Assembly: GCA_009746045.1 (NCBI GenBank)
Contig: RPFO01000380.1
Span: forward strand, 1,616,020 to 1,674,175
Direction: 5' to 3'
Source: Mesostigma viride
Taxonomy: Eukaryota > Streptophyta > Mesostigmatophyceae > Mesostigmatales > Mesostigmataceae
Length of the DNA: 58,156 bases
This document shows positions 1-10,924 of this stretch, one piece after another. Both the position numbers and the translations under genes were made by a program. Every line of letters starts with the position of its first letter. The stretch's first letter is position 1. The notes beneath the pieces were generated by a model. It searched no databases. It saw only the letters and a program-made list of their open reading frames with translations, and had not been told where the DNA came from.

Positions 1-432
1 TGGCACCCACGTGAGCCACTATCTGTAATAAGCAAAAGTTTGCTAATTCTGTCCAGCCATGCATATATAGCTGGAACGGGCTAGCAAGCGTTACATTTCT
101 TTCGCAAATGCTGCGTCCGCACGCTCGCATTCCTCATTATCAAGCCGAGATGGAGAGCTATGTGTCACATTGGCTACACTACAGGGAGCCACCTGTACAT
201 TTCAATGACACAGGGACGTTCCATCCTAACCTCGGGGAAAACGCCGCGCGGAATTCGAAAAGAAATAACCACAGTGACTATTCGCCGCCACAGTCGGACG
301 AGCAAATGCCTCCTGGCAATTGCAGTCAGAGAGAGGTTTTCTCTTCATCTCAGGGCGCCACCGTGAGAGGACATTGTCAATTAATTTCCACGTGCTCAGC
401 AGGCAGGTTCCTTGACTAAGCTCACCTCCTAC

Positions 433-975
433 AGTCCGCGCAGGATCCAGCTGTGAGAAGGGCACGAAGCCTTGAATGCTGCCAAAGCGCATTAGCAGGC
501 CACCAGAATTTGAGCCTTGGACTGTCCCGGTATAAGTCTCGCCCGTTTGCAGCATCTCTTTCGCTTTTGTCCAGTTCTTTTTGCCCTGAGAAACATAGCC
601 AGATAGACAGAAAATGTGGGTAAATTCCAGTATATGGGTAAATAACAGTATAAGAGTAGAGCTTCAATAGCCTGCAGTGCCAGCTTATTGGCTGGTAACC
701 AGTGAGACAACTTTCCGGAACGTTCATTCCCAGACTGCAAGCAAGCTCACCGTTGACTCCGTGGTGGCCGCCATGGAAACCGTAAGAATCCCACTTAGCG
801 CACGCAACCGAACAGGTCGCCGCAGAGCTGCAATCCCCGCAAATTTCCTCGGTAGGTTAGGCGACGTGAATGTTTTCCTGGCATTTGGGACTGACGTAAA
901 ACATGGTTCCGCTGCAGACGTTTTAACGGGGGCGTAAAAATAACAAATGCCGACAGACAGCGCCGTAGTCGCCAT
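433..975 (-). CDS. S1 RNA-binding domain protein, probably plastid-targeted (5' part)
   Basis: Two exons join in phase: 975-751, then 585-433, with a 165-base intron (donor GTGAGC, acceptor TTTCTCAG). Exon 1 starts MATTALSVG and gives a 75-residue leader rich in Ala, Ser, Thr and Arg with few acids, as in chloroplast transit peptides. Exon 2 (51 codons) carries the first half of an S1 fold: TGTVQGSNSGGLLMRFG, then GFVPFSQLDPAR, typical of plastid and cyanobacterial S1 proteins that bind RNA. It ends at a GTAGGA donor. A possible next exon lies at bases 22-1 after TTATTACAG, reading IVAHVGA, but it is too short to prove, so the gene runs off the window. It could be a plastid ribosomal S1-like protein or an RNA-maturation factor; the sequence does not decide. 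It is divergent from SBDS. Confidence 0.62.
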
Positions 976-2015
976 GCTCGAAGTAAATGCAGTAATAATC
1001 CTGAATTTATGTTTCTACGCGTATGTTTTGCGGCACATCGTAGCCATCGCCAATTTTTTGCGGATTTCTTACTGGCCACTGGTTCGCCATCCCCAATAAT
1101 TTCCCCCGTTACCCGCTTGTGACTGCACTTGAACGGGGGTGCACGGTGGCACGCTCATCTGCTCGCGTTGGCCTCGCCTAGTCCCTGCAAAGCATTCTGT
1201 GAAAGGATACTACAGTAACTGTTGCGGACTAGCGGTCAGGAAGCAATCTGGAAAGCTCGAACGGATAGAAGATCTGGATTGAGTGGATGCAAGTTGCATT
1301 TTCACTTGTTTCACTCCATTTGCAACTATCAGCTCATTTTTTTCGTTTTTTTTTACTGTATCCAATAGTTGTCGTCGTAAAAATTCTGCGAGTAGTTTCT
1401 TGTACGGATAGAGCCTGGCAAACCTACTGTAGAAGGGCTAGAAGGCTAGAACCTCGGTGAGAGTTGAGTGACACGCACTGGGGCCATGATTGTGGCCTGG
1501 TTGCATTTCGCAATCATCGCAAGACTTTCATACAGTACATTGTTTTTCCAACCGTCGACCGCACACGGCAGTAAGTGGGGCAGCAGAACATCGTGATTAT
1601 TGACGCACGAGTCGTGATGTACTTTCGGCAGCCCACACATGGCCCACAAGCTATTCCATAGCTAGTTCATATCAGGCCATCGGCCACACGCGGTTCCCTC
1701 TAGGCAGGTTCTCCTGTAAAGCGTTATCACGTACAGTTGTGTTCTATTGCCGCAATCCGTGGCGTATATGACAGTGGGCGGCTTGCAGTATTTGGTTGCA
1801 ACGGCAGCTGTCGCAGCACGTAACTTTCGTCGTTTGGGCAGTCTCAGCGGGATAGTAGGTGGCTGGTGGCAGCAAGCAGTGGTCGCGTGCCCTGTATACT
1901 TCCAGGACCGCGGTATTTTGAAGTCGAAGGGCTACGCCCCAGCCAGCTGACCCCAACTTTGGGGTCACCCTCGTGGAACATAGGGTCTGTTGTGCGCGAA
2001 GCGTAACTTTCTAGA
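976..2015. promoter_or_regulatory. Intergenic region between divergent S1 gene and SBDS
   Basis: This roughly 1-kb stretch separates the start codons of two divergent host genes and should contain both promoters and 5' UTRs. I see no conserved coding frame, no clear TATA box near either gene and no transposon end. Short open frames here have no recognisable motifs. A bidirectional promoter is an inference from gene order only. Confidence 0.35.
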
Positions 2016-5000
2016 ATGAGTCTGCAACAACCCATCGGTCAGAAGCGGCTGACGAATGTGGCGGTTGTGCGTTTAAAGCGGCACGGAATTCGTTTTGAAA
2101 TCGCATGTTATCGGAACAAAGTGAAGTCATGGAGGGAAAAAGTGTAAGTCCGTTAATTATGTTTACGCCAGAGAACTCCCACGTGGGATGCAATTGGTGC
2201 ATCCCATAAACCTTTTCCCACTCTTTAATTTGCCGCGCACGCTAAATTTTCTTGTTAGTAGGCAGTATCAATCCATACAACCTGTGGTCGCAGTTTTCAT
2301 GTCACACGTCTCATGCTGCAAACATGCGCGCGTTCCCATCAAGCACCAGGGTCCACCTACGTTGTTGTCTAATGATTGGTTGACACGGCTCGGGGGCCGT
2401 AGTTTGCTTGTACATGACGTTACATGAGCTGAATATGGTAATCGGGCATGCATGCACGTGGAAGCATATGGACGATGTGATAATGGAGGCTTGACACGAC
2501 TTTTGGGAGCGTAATAGTGTATGTTCCCAATATACGAGCTTAATTTGCTCATGCATGATGAGCCATGGATTGCTCCATGGACAGTTTCGTGGGCTGCTGG
2601 TGATGAAGGGAAAAAGGTGTAGACGGGGTGCTTTAGTCTCGAGCCCTGTTGCTGTGTGTGTTTGGTGTGGACAACTATTCATCCTATGGCCTTAACAGCC
2701 CATCGGCGATAGTATTGGGCTGGCAAGGTTGTATCGTGGCTATTCAGTGTTGGCGAGATAAGTGTATACTTTAGTTTATTTATACACATCTAGTATTGGG
2801 TGTGCAGTGGAATGAAGCAGGTAGAAGCACATCCGTCTGGTGCCGCCATCCACACAGTTTAACACTCTAAACAGTAGTGCATGGATACTTGATGACCCAA
2901 TGGTACTGTCTATTATGGTTTTGTTTCCTTAATCAGTGCATGGATACTTGATGACGCAATAGTACTGTCTATTATGGTTTTGTTTCCTTAATCAGTGCAT
3001 GGATACTTGATGACGCAATAGTACTGTCTATTATGGTTTTGTTTCCTTAATCAGTGCATGGACACTTGATGACGCAATAGTACTGTCTATTATGGTTTTG
3101 TTTCCTTCATCAGTGCATGGACACTTGATGACGCAATAGTACTGTCTATTATGGTTTTGTTTACTTAATCAGTGCATGGACACTTGATGACGCAATAGTA
3201 CTGTCTATTATGGTTTTGTTTACTTAATCGATGCTTGATGACGTCAAATGGACACTTGGCGATCACGCAGGGAGAAGGACATCGACGAGGTGCTGCAATC
3301 GCACAAGGTCTTCACCAACGTGTCCAAGGGCGTCCTCGCAAAGTCGTCGGAGCTGTTGAAGGCGTTCAACACGGATGACCACGAGAAAGTGTGCCTCGAG
3401 GTAGAGTATAACTAGGCAGGACACACCGTGGGGAGCAGGCGTGCATGGTGTGGGTACAAGACAGCCACCGCGTAGGGACAAGGTGTGCGTGCAGGTGGGA
3501 TGGCACTCGGCATGCAGCTGGTGGTTGTCTGTAGGGGGGGGGGGAGATGAGGCTGGGGGGGCTGCGTGGCTGTGTGTGTGTGCGGGTGTATGTGTGTGTG
3601 TGTCTGTGTGCCTTGATGTACAGTCATTCACGCCTTAAGTTGGGCTCGCTCGATAAACCGGGGTCAGCCCAACCGAAGGCGTGAGCCCAACTTTCAGGCC
3701 TGAATTGTTGTACTGAATTGTACTTGATGCGTGATTGACTGTACTGTAAGAATAGGCAAGCTCCACCTTGCTGCCCAGGCGCTGGCAACATGTGTGAGCT
3801 ATTCTGTGTGGATGCACTCCTGTGTGGCACCAAGGCATGCCCCCCACGCCACTGGTGGTTGGACGCACCCTGGTGCCTAGGCGAGTGCCTATGTTTGTGA
3901 GCTGCTTGTTGTGTGAGCCACTTCTGTGTGCTGTCTGTCCAGGCGTTGTTGTCGTGGCACGATCTTTTCTGTGATTACTATGACGGCCTATCGTGTGCTC
4001 CACCATACTCACACATTCGTACTCCCTCCTTAGCGCGTACCTTGTGGGATGTGAGCGCTCAATGGCTGTCTTGTGCAGTTGTGAAAACCGGCACACCCTC
4101 CTGGGGGAGGCATCATGTCTTTCCCCCTCTTTCCCCCCACCTCTGGCGGCCGCAGATTGTTGTGGGGGACAGTGTGTTACTTGGATGCGATGGGCCATGT
4201 GCTTCCATACGGCTTATTCATCCATGTGCTTCCATACGGCTTATTCATCCATGTGCTTCCATACGGCTTATTTATCCATGTGCTTCCATACGGCTTATTT
4301 ATCCATGTGCTTCCATACGGCTTATTTATCCATGTGCTTCCATACGGCTTATTCATCCATGTGCTTCCATACGGCTTATTCATCCATTTGCTTCCATACG
4401 GCTTATTCATCCATGTGCTTCCATACGGCTTATTCATCCATGTGCTTCCATACGGCTTATTCATCCATGTGCTTCCATACGGCTTATTTATCCATGTGCT
4501 TCCATACGGCTTATTTATCCATGGTTGCCCGCGCTTGGTAACAAATTGGCAGCTGCTCGAGGGGAGCCCATTGATGCCCCCCTCTATCATTTTACGTCTG
4601 GCGACCATCGCTTCCTGGAGGAGGGCACGTTTGGTTATCTGTTTCCTCTTCGTTGGGTGGCCGCAGACCATGGAAGGCAGGCTGATGATCTTGTTGCTAT
4701 GGTAAACCTATCGCGGCCTTGATCTTACATCACACATGAAAAATCACTACACTTCGGGAAATCCTGGAGGAGGTCTCTTGATGTTTCATGTCTTGTTTAG
4801 CGTCTGGCATCCGCAGATGTTGGAGGAAGGCTTTTGATGTTTCATTTCTTGTTTTTAAAACGTTTAACATGTGGCGTCCGCAGATATTGGAGGAGGGCGA
4901 GCAGCAGGTGAGCGACAAGGAGCGCGCCAAGGACTTGGACGCCTTCTTCCGCGACGTCGCATGCATCATCAGCGAGAAGTGCGTCAACCCGACCAACAAC

Positions 5001-7729
5001 CGGCCGTACCCGCTCAGCATGATCGAGAGATGCATGCGCGACATCCATGTGAACCTGGACCTGAAGAAGAGCGCCAAGAAGCAGGTACGGGAGAATAGGG
5101 GGCGCAGGATGTAGCAATATAAGTTGTAATAATAGGAACTACGGCCGGGACCTGAAGAAGAGCGCCAGAAGCATGCGTGTGTGCATGGTGGGGAGGGGGG
5201 GGGGAGGGGGGGGGCAGCATATTAGAAACCAGCAGTGAACCACAATAGCAATTTCATGTAACATGAACCTGGGCGCTAAGGTGAGTCGCTACTGCCAAGA
5301 GGTGTGGGGGGGGGAGGGGCATGTAACCTGTTGCTGCTGACCAGCATGTGGCCTATCCACAGCATGCCCCACACAGGGTGCTGCCTATCCAGAGCTGACC
5401 GCGTGCCTCATGGATATGCACTAACCATGTGCAGTCGAGTATGTGCTGGCATTTGCTGCCTCATGGGTGCCGAGTAGCACACATATGTGAGTGGGTGCAC
5501 GCCTGTCAGGTGGTTTATTATTACATTATTATATTATTTATTGTTCAGTGCATTGAATGATTCATGATGGGAGTGAGTGTTGTGCACGCATCCATCCCAC
5601 CAGTGATGGCCGTGATCGTGGTATATTTTGATCAGTGCGGTGATGTCTGGAATAAGGGCCACCTGAATCGCAAAAGTGCTGGCATTCGCAGGCATGGGCC
5701 GGCTTTCATCCTGAGCGCGAAACGTGGTATGCTTACATCCGTACCTCGGAGTGAATAATAATACTGAATAGGCGCCCAGGAGCCACTTCCCACAGGCACC
5801 AGGAGATGTTGATCCCCCTCATATCAGCCCCCTTAGGCTGACCCCGTTCACTGTTCAGACAAACGAATGTTAGGTAAAGATACGGCTTGCACACGCACCG
5901 CCCACCCCACCGGCTTTGTAGGTGATTTCCCTTCTACGTCCTCAAGATCTTTAACCAGAGACTCTGAAACCTCAAAGGGGGGGTGCACTAGGGCGAACTG
6001 AGGGGTGATGCTTGCCCCCGTGTACTGCACCAGCGTGTTGTTTGCTGTGAAAGCGTCGAACATCAGTGTACTGCTTTCACCCGCGCCACTCATGGCAGGC
6101 GCTCCAAGTGATCCCGCCTCGGTAAGGCCTGTTCGCTGTACGTACGAGGTAATAATTGTGTGCGAGTGTTCCCTTAAGCGCACACGCACTCACACGCACT
6201 CACACACACACACAAAGCATTTCGCACACACCGCCACCGCCACACGCGCTGGGGGCTATCCCTTTACGCCACCATTACCCGGAGTGTGCTGCGTGCATGC
6301 CTATTGCTGGCATCCACCCAACGACAGGCGCTAGAAGTCATCCCGCTGCTCGAGAAAAGCTTCCCCATCATGCGCGCAAAGATGAAGGTGCGCCTGCAGG
6401 TGCCCGAGCAACACGCCAAGAAGCTGCGCGAGCACCTGAGGGATGTCAGCGCGGTCGTGGAGTCCACCACAAGCCAACAGGATGCAGTCTCCCTGGTAGG
6501 TCCCCTCCCTTCGCCGCATGGTGGGGCGTCTCACCTTGCTGCATGGCAGGTGCCTCCCCTTGCTTCATGGTATGAAGTCTCCTGTCACTCCATGGCAGAG
6601 TTGATCTCGTTGCTGCGCCATGCGTTATCACCGCTCCAGTGGCTGCAAGCTTTGCGCATGTCAGTGGCATTTAACTCCTAGGAAAATGTCATAAATAACG
6701 AATATGGCACTGCGTTTGGCACCGTAATGGCCCACGTTGCATCCCCTGTGACTGTCTGTGTGGCTCACTGAGTTTGGCACCGTAATGGCTCAGTTTGCAT
6801 CCCCTGTGACTGTCCCGATGGAGGCCTGATTGATTGGATGCATGAATGGTGCCAACTCCAGTGGCTCCTATGAAATCGTGCATATTAAATTCGCTCTTTT
6901 AAAATCCATTCAGTTTCTGATTCTTCATTCAGAAGCAGTGGTTCCCTTGCGCACCTGCAGTGCTCGTGTGGAGTTTGATGGTGCCATCTAGCTGATGTCT
7001 TGTGTGTTAGGATCAAATATCTCAATGGGATGCTATATCTCTCGATGGGGTACTAGATCCACGGATGGGATGCTATATCCACCGATGGGATGCTTGTGGT
7101 AGGCATCCTCGCAAGATGCCAAGCCTGTGCTGTTTGTACCACTCTTTCGTCTCGCCTTTGACTTGGCTTTCCCGGTACATGCGCCCTCTTGTGGCTGTCC
7201 CCCTCCCATGCAGGTGTGCCTGATCGACCCTGGCTCCTTCCGTGGCATGGAGACGTTTGTCCAAGAAGGCGTGGGCGGTGCCGGCCTGGTCGAAGTGCTC
7301 TCTCTGAGCGTGCATGAGGAAGGTGACACCCACATCGGGCTGGATGGGGACCAGGTTCGCAAGGATGGGCCCGCGGGCGCCAGCATAGCCACCCCCATCG
7401 GTGCGAGTGGGGACGGTGTCGCCGGGGAAGGGTCGTTGAGGGACACCACGGCGGGGATGCAGGCATTGTCGGTCCAAGGGGGCGGAGCACGCGCGGCTTC
7501 GATGGCGGGTGGCAACGCAGCCGCGGCGGCGGCCACGTCCAAGCTCAAGTGCGGCACGTGCAACATCTCGTTTGAGTCGCCGCCGCAGCACCGGGAACAT
7601 TTCAAGTCAGAGTGGCACCGGCACAATCTGAAGCGGAAGATGAAGGAGCTACCGCCGTTGACAGAGGCGGAGTGTTTGGCGGACACGATGTTCGCGTCCG
7701 AGTACAAGGACGACGAGTTCTGCAAATGA
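2016..7729 (+). CDS. SBDS: SBDS/Sdo1 ribosome maturation factor with C-terminal C2H2 zinc finger
   Basis: Five exons: 2016-2143, 3271-3400, 4884-5084, 6328-6495 and 7214-7729. All have GT-AG borders and the joined frame gives 380 residues. The protein starts [20 protein letters not shown] and contains the SBDS N-terminal (FYSH) fold with [20 protein letters not shown], the middle segment with [10 protein letters not shown] and [11 protein letters not shown], and the C-terminal fold with [20 protein letters not shown] acts with the GTPase EFL1 to release eIF6 from late 60S ribosomal subunits in the cytoplasm. Compared with the roughly 250-residue animal form there is a C-terminal extension of about 130 residues: a Gly/Ala-rich linker, then a U1-type zinc finger ([23 protein letters not shown]; here split as CGTCNISF, then [13 protein letters not shown]). 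Such a finger is known in plant and algal SBDS. The start codon is the first ATG matching the conserved N terminus. Introns 1 and 2 carry minisatellites. Confidence 0.95.
2881..3234. repeat. 59-bp minisatellite in SBDS intron 1
   Basis: Six tandem copies with a 59-base period, starting at 2881, 2940, 2999, 3058, 3117 and 3176. Each begins ATGGAYACTTGATGAC and contains GTACTGTCTATTATGG. Copies differ by a few substitutions (for example GATAC or GACAC). A broken copy follows at about 3232 and ends just before the exon 2 acceptor at 3270. Confidence 0.95.
4197..4520. repeat. 27-bp minisatellite, 12 copies, in SBDS intron 2
   Basis: Exactly 324 bases, 12 units of 27, each reading ATGTGCTTCCATACGGCTTA followed by TTCATCC or TTTATCC. 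Because the unit is a multiple of three and mostly free of stops, several frames stay open on both strands. These open frames are artefacts of the repeat, not genes. Confidence 0.95.
4763..4883 (+). repeat. Tandem-duplicated intron/exon border ahead of SBDS exon 3
   Basis: The true acceptor of exon 3 (TGTGGCGTCCGCAG, ending 4883) is followed by ATATTGGAGGAGGGCG. About 67 bases upstream the same border appears as GTCTGGCATCCGCAG, then ATGTTGGAGGAAGG (4803-4830). A third, weaker exon-start-like piece, TCCTGGAGGAGG, lies at 4763. Between them TTGATGTTTCAT and TTCTTGTTT are repeated. Less similar CCGCAGA sites occur near 4149 and 4661. The upstream copies soon meet stops, so they should act as decoys if they are used at all. 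Confidence 0.75.
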
Positions 7730-7852
7730 AGACAGTTACCTTTCTGTCAATTGCACAATTAGCCTTCAGGACTCTATGAGACTTGCGTTACGTACCATGA
7801 CAGCCTTGAATGCATGGCATGAAATAGGGATTACACATCTAGCCGGTTTCCG

Positions 7853-7857
7853 TGTAA
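7853..7857 (+). promoter_or_regulatory. Putative poly(A) signal TGTAA of SBDS
   Basis: TGTAA lies 124 bases after the SBDS stop codon in an AT-rich stretch (CGTGTAAATATAAATTT). TGTAA is the usual polyadenylation signal of chlorophyte algae, which fits the gene content. Confidence 0.5.
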
Positions 7858-7887
7858 ATATAAATTTCTTCAATTTTATACTAAGCC

Positions 7888-8056
7888 TATTAATTAATTA
7901 ATTAATTAATTAAACTCGTGCTCCCGTTGGGGAGTCACGGAGCACCGAAGTGCTTTTAATCCATGTGTGTGCACAACAGGAGAAAGGGCAGAGACCCCCA
8001 GTCTCCTTCATGCCTAATTAATGCCACAGCTGCATTCGGGCACGTTTGCTAAACGG
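7888..8056 (-). mobile_element. L1-like family 1, 3'-terminal fragment
   Basis: A (TTAA)n run at about 7890-7913 is followed by the family-1 3' terminus: CTCGTGCTCCCGTTGGGGAG, then TCACGGAGCACC, which can form a hairpin with a GTGCTCC/GGAGCAC stem. It continues with the shared CTTCATGCCTAA and CGATCCGGCAA blocks and breaks off near 8056 in a TTGAA microsatellite. The same end occurs at about 10940, 12757 and 19763. The element is read on the minus strand, so the TTAA run is its 3' tail. Confidence 0.8.
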
Positions 8057-8100
8057 ACACGCTAACGATCCGGCAATTGAATTGAATTGAATTGAATTGT

Positions 8101-8735
8101 AACATAACTCCGTTGGGAGTATATGTAGCACATAGCCCTTGAGCTGGTGGACACCTCCTGGTCGCTTGACGACGACCTGACGCCAGCCCAGCAGCAGCAA
8201 CGCCGTGATCAGTGGCCCGACTACATCCGCCACAAGACCAACCCCGAGAAGCCCCAAGTGTACTGGCGGGGCGGGGACCTCTATGTCAACAAGAAACTGT
8301 GGAAGCCCCCCCGGGCTTCCCCGGGATAGAGCACTCCAGCTAGTTGTCTAGATCGATGGGGGCAATCGATTATGGGATAGCTTAGGCATTACAGCACTTG
8401 AAACGATATTAGCGCACAGCGTTATAGTACCTTCAATTAGCTCTGGCACCTTGTGGCCATCAGCTTGCGCCTTAATTAGCCGACGTCTTGAGCCCACCTC
8501 ACATTTGTAGCATAAGCTATGCGTCAGCCTACTTATGGTATTGCACTGGTTGTATTGCACCCACAGTGTTGCGCCCCGGCACCATGCCGTGGAGAGAGCG
8601 CTCTGTGGCCTGCCCATCTGCGGCAGTGAGAGAAGCTAGGGCGCCCTCCCTCCTTCTCGCTGTGTATATAGGGTTGAAGGTTCCTTTACTCTGTATTGGC
8701 ACCCACGTGACGCAGTCACGTGCTTATTAATAGCC
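8101..8735 (+). mobile_element. L1-like family 2 fragment: ORF1 C terminus plus 3' UTR
   Basis: A 5'-truncated retroelement on the plus strand. The frame ending at 8329 codes for the C-terminal domain of an L1-type ORF1 protein: SWSLDDDLTPAQQQQRRDQW, then VYWRGGDLYVNKKLW. This matches the intact ORF1 at 9122-10501. About 400 bases of 3' UTR follow, ending in the palindrome CACGTGACGCAGTCACGTG near 8704-8722 and a degraded TTAA tail. The reverse complement of the last 250 bases occurs again at 21085-21400. No endonuclease or reverse transcriptase lies between the ORF1 stop and the tail. Confidence 0.75.
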
Positions 8736-9121
8736 CTTGAGAGGGGGCATATGGCCTATCATACATCCTAAGCTACTTCCTGCAAGGGTGGGGATGTAAA
8801 GGACCCTTGCTCTAGGTGCACCAGGGCACGTGCATCCCCATGATCTTCAAGCTATGCCCAGCGAAGGGGGAGCCTGTCATGGGGGGGAAGATCAGCATAG
8901 CTATACAAAAAGCTAGGGCATGGCGTCTCAGCAGAGAGTTACTCCCTGCATGGGCACAACATAACTAAATAAAGCTAGGCATCATCTGGAGTGTGGCTCA
9001 TCATAGGCACACATGTACATGATTAAATAAAGCGCGTGGCTTAGCTGGGATAGGGCCTCTAGGAGGCGTACATGTACATGGCCACGGTCTATCTATTCTA
9101 CACTACTACTGCTGTATTCCC
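8736..9121 (-). mobile_element. Probable 3' UTR of the L1-like ORF1 element at 9122-10501
   Basis: This stretch lies directly after the ORF1 stop on the minus strand. It holds no coding frame with recognisable motifs. It contains short repeated pieces such as AACTAAATAAAGC and GATTAAATAAAGC, and the repeated ACATGTACATG. I could not place its 3' end or a target duplication, so assignment to the element rests on position alone. Confidence 0.4.
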
Positions 9122-10501
9122 CTAAGCTGGGGCGCCTGGAGTCGCTGGGGCCGCGGGGGTCGCCTGCCAGGGCTTGTGGCCGACGTAGATGGCCGCCCCC
9201 TTCCAGTACACCGGCTGGCCCGCCTTGGTCTGCCGGAGCTGGAGGTAGGTCGGCCATAGCTCCCGTCGCCGTTGTTGCTGCGCCAGGGTCAGGTCGTCAT
9301 CAAGGGTGAAGAGAGTCTTCTCGAGCCGCTTGCGGCGTCTGAGAAAAGAAATCTTGTCCGCCGGGGTCTTAAAGGTGAGAAGGAGCGGGGGCGGCCCTGC
9401 CTTACCCCGCGCGCGGGGAAGGCGGTGGGCGGCCAGCTCGATCTCACCAGTAAGGCCCATGCGATCAAGGATTTCTCTCTCAAAAGCACGCGCAAGCTTC
9501 TCGGAATTCTCACCTTCCTCCATCTTGAGATTCTTGACAATGACGTTAAGGCTGCGCTTGGCGAGCTCGGCCTCCTCGCGGAGGTCAAGCGTCTGCCGCT
9601 GGAGCTGTGCTGCGACGGCGGAGGTGGTGGAGGTGGTGTGCTGCTTAAGCATGTCCGCCCAGGTCGTGATCAGTGGGAGGAGCATCGCCGGCCAGGCCAG
9701 CAGGGGCTGGCTTGGCGGCAATGTCCTTCACCGCCTGGGCGGTGAGGCCGGCGGTGTTCTGCAGGACCTCGATGGCGATTGCGTTGTCTTTAAGACGCTG
9801 GTCGATTTCACGGAGCTGGGCGGTGATGGCGTCGGAGGTGGGGGTGGTGGCGGTGGAGGAGGCGAGGAGGGTGGCGGTGGCGGTGGGGATGGTGGAGAGG
9901 AGGGGGAGCTCGGCAGCCAGCTGCGTGCTGCCCATGGCCGCCACATCTGCAGCGATGGGGGCCACGTGCTGCTCGAGGGCCTCCTTGAGGAGTGAGCGGA
10001 TGGAGGATTCGGTTAAGGTGGTGGTGAGGGGCTTTGGGGGCCAAAGCTCCTCGATGGAGCGTCCAAGAAGGGAAAAGAGGGCGTATTGCTGGAGGTGGGG
10101 GCGGCGGGCGTTGAGGACGTCCTTGCCGAAATGGCGCCTCTGGAGGAAGGCATTGACAAGGCGACCTTGGTGGGAAAGCTGCTTGCACAGTTCTAGAAGA
10201 GAGGCATGCGTCCCGAAAAACACATGGCCCAGGATGCGATCGGGTGTAAGCTTGTCAACATAGCCGGGCTGGCTGGCGTCAAAGTCGTACTCATCCAGCA
10301 GCCCGTCAGAGCGACTGCGCTTGGGTTCGGGCGACGCTGCTGGCGATGCGGGCGCAGCAGGGGGCTGGACGACCACTAGAGCTTGGCTAGTGGCGCCACT
10401 GCCTTCTGGGCCGGTGGGCGAAGCTGCAGCCGAAGCTGCAGACGTATTTTCATCGCGAGCGCAGCCGTCAGGCTGCGTTGCGTCGGTGGGCGTTTGCTCA
10501 T
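9122..10501 (-). pseudogene. L1-type ORF1 protein (RNA-binding retroelement protein), frameshifted
   Basis: About 460 codons in three frame blocks. The start at 10501 (MSKRPPTQRSL) matches the second copy at 29520 (MANKRASTQRSL). The frame then shifts near 10455, and again near 9690 inside an Ala/Pro-rich stretch. In order: an Ala/Ser/Pro-rich leader; a helical region with LDEYDFDASQPGYVDKL; a coiled coil (about residues 230-340); an RRM-like fold with NVIVKNLKMEEGENSEKLAR; and a C-terminal domain with LDDDLTLAQQQRRRELW. That is the coiled coil-RRM-CTD layout of L1 ORF1p, which coats the element RNA as trimers. Single-base indels explain both breaks. No endonuclease/RT frame follows. Plus-strand open frames opposite this gene are shadows. 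Confidence 0.8.
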
Positions 10502-10790
10502 CGTATATTGCGTAATAGCGTCGGAAAATTATATCAGCATGTGCGTCTAAGAAAGACGAAGCGATTGTGATCCGGCAATCTGTGGGTGCAATAAGACCCA
10601 TGTGAGCATGGCATAACAAGGAGCGTGGGCGAGTAAACTGATCATATAGCCAAGACGTAGCATGGCTGTACAAGGACTAAGCTAAGGCTACATGGCTGGA
10701 ACCTTGTTGTACCGTGCGTTAGCGGTGCACGTGACTAGGTATGTTGGCACGGCTAGGCAAACGTTCAAAGCATGCCGCTGCAATTTTTTT
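10502..10790 (-). mobile_element. ORF1 element 5' end abutting a family-1 3' UTR piece
   Basis: Bases 10568-10502 (minus) are the 5' leader of the ORF1 element; the block TCGCTTCGTCTTTCTTAGAC recurs at 29460 on the plus strand. From 10569 the sequence switches to the family-1 3' UTR (CTGTGGGTGCAATAAGACCC, then GTGCGTTAGCGGTGCACGTG), as seen at 19938-20130. The junction suggests insertion of one element next to or into another. Confidence 0.65.
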
Positions 10791-10924
10791 TTTACCAAGC
10801 CTATACGCTCGCATCTTCTATGCCTAGGTACCTCCATAAGTGCGGTTATGGTGAAGGATCGATTGATGCGTTCACAAGTTGTGTGCACATGGATCCCCAC
10901 ATATAATACATTACTTAATTAGTA
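10791..10924. other. Spacer between L1-like fragments
   Basis: Mostly AT-rich sequence including a run of T at 10785-10794 and a TTAATTAG stretch at 10914-10921 that borders the next element's 3' end. No coding signal seen. Confidence 0.3.

Noticed and set aside
1-22. Third exon of the S1-domain gene
   Set aside because: The acceptor-like TTATTACAG and IVAHVGA reading are plausible, but 22 bases are too few, and the same TGGCACCCACGTGA word occurs in the family-2 repeat end.
2881-4520. CRISPR array
   Set aside because: The repeats are directly tandem without unique spacers and lie in introns of a eukaryotic gene.
4115-4722. Long open frames on both strands through the 27-bp repeat
   Set aside because: Unit length is a multiple of three with few stops, so most frames stay open by construction; the region is SBDS intron 2.
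9272-10263. Plus-strand frames at the L1-like ORF1
   Set aside because: They are low-complexity shadows opposite the coiled coil-RRM-CTD ORF1 on the minus strand.
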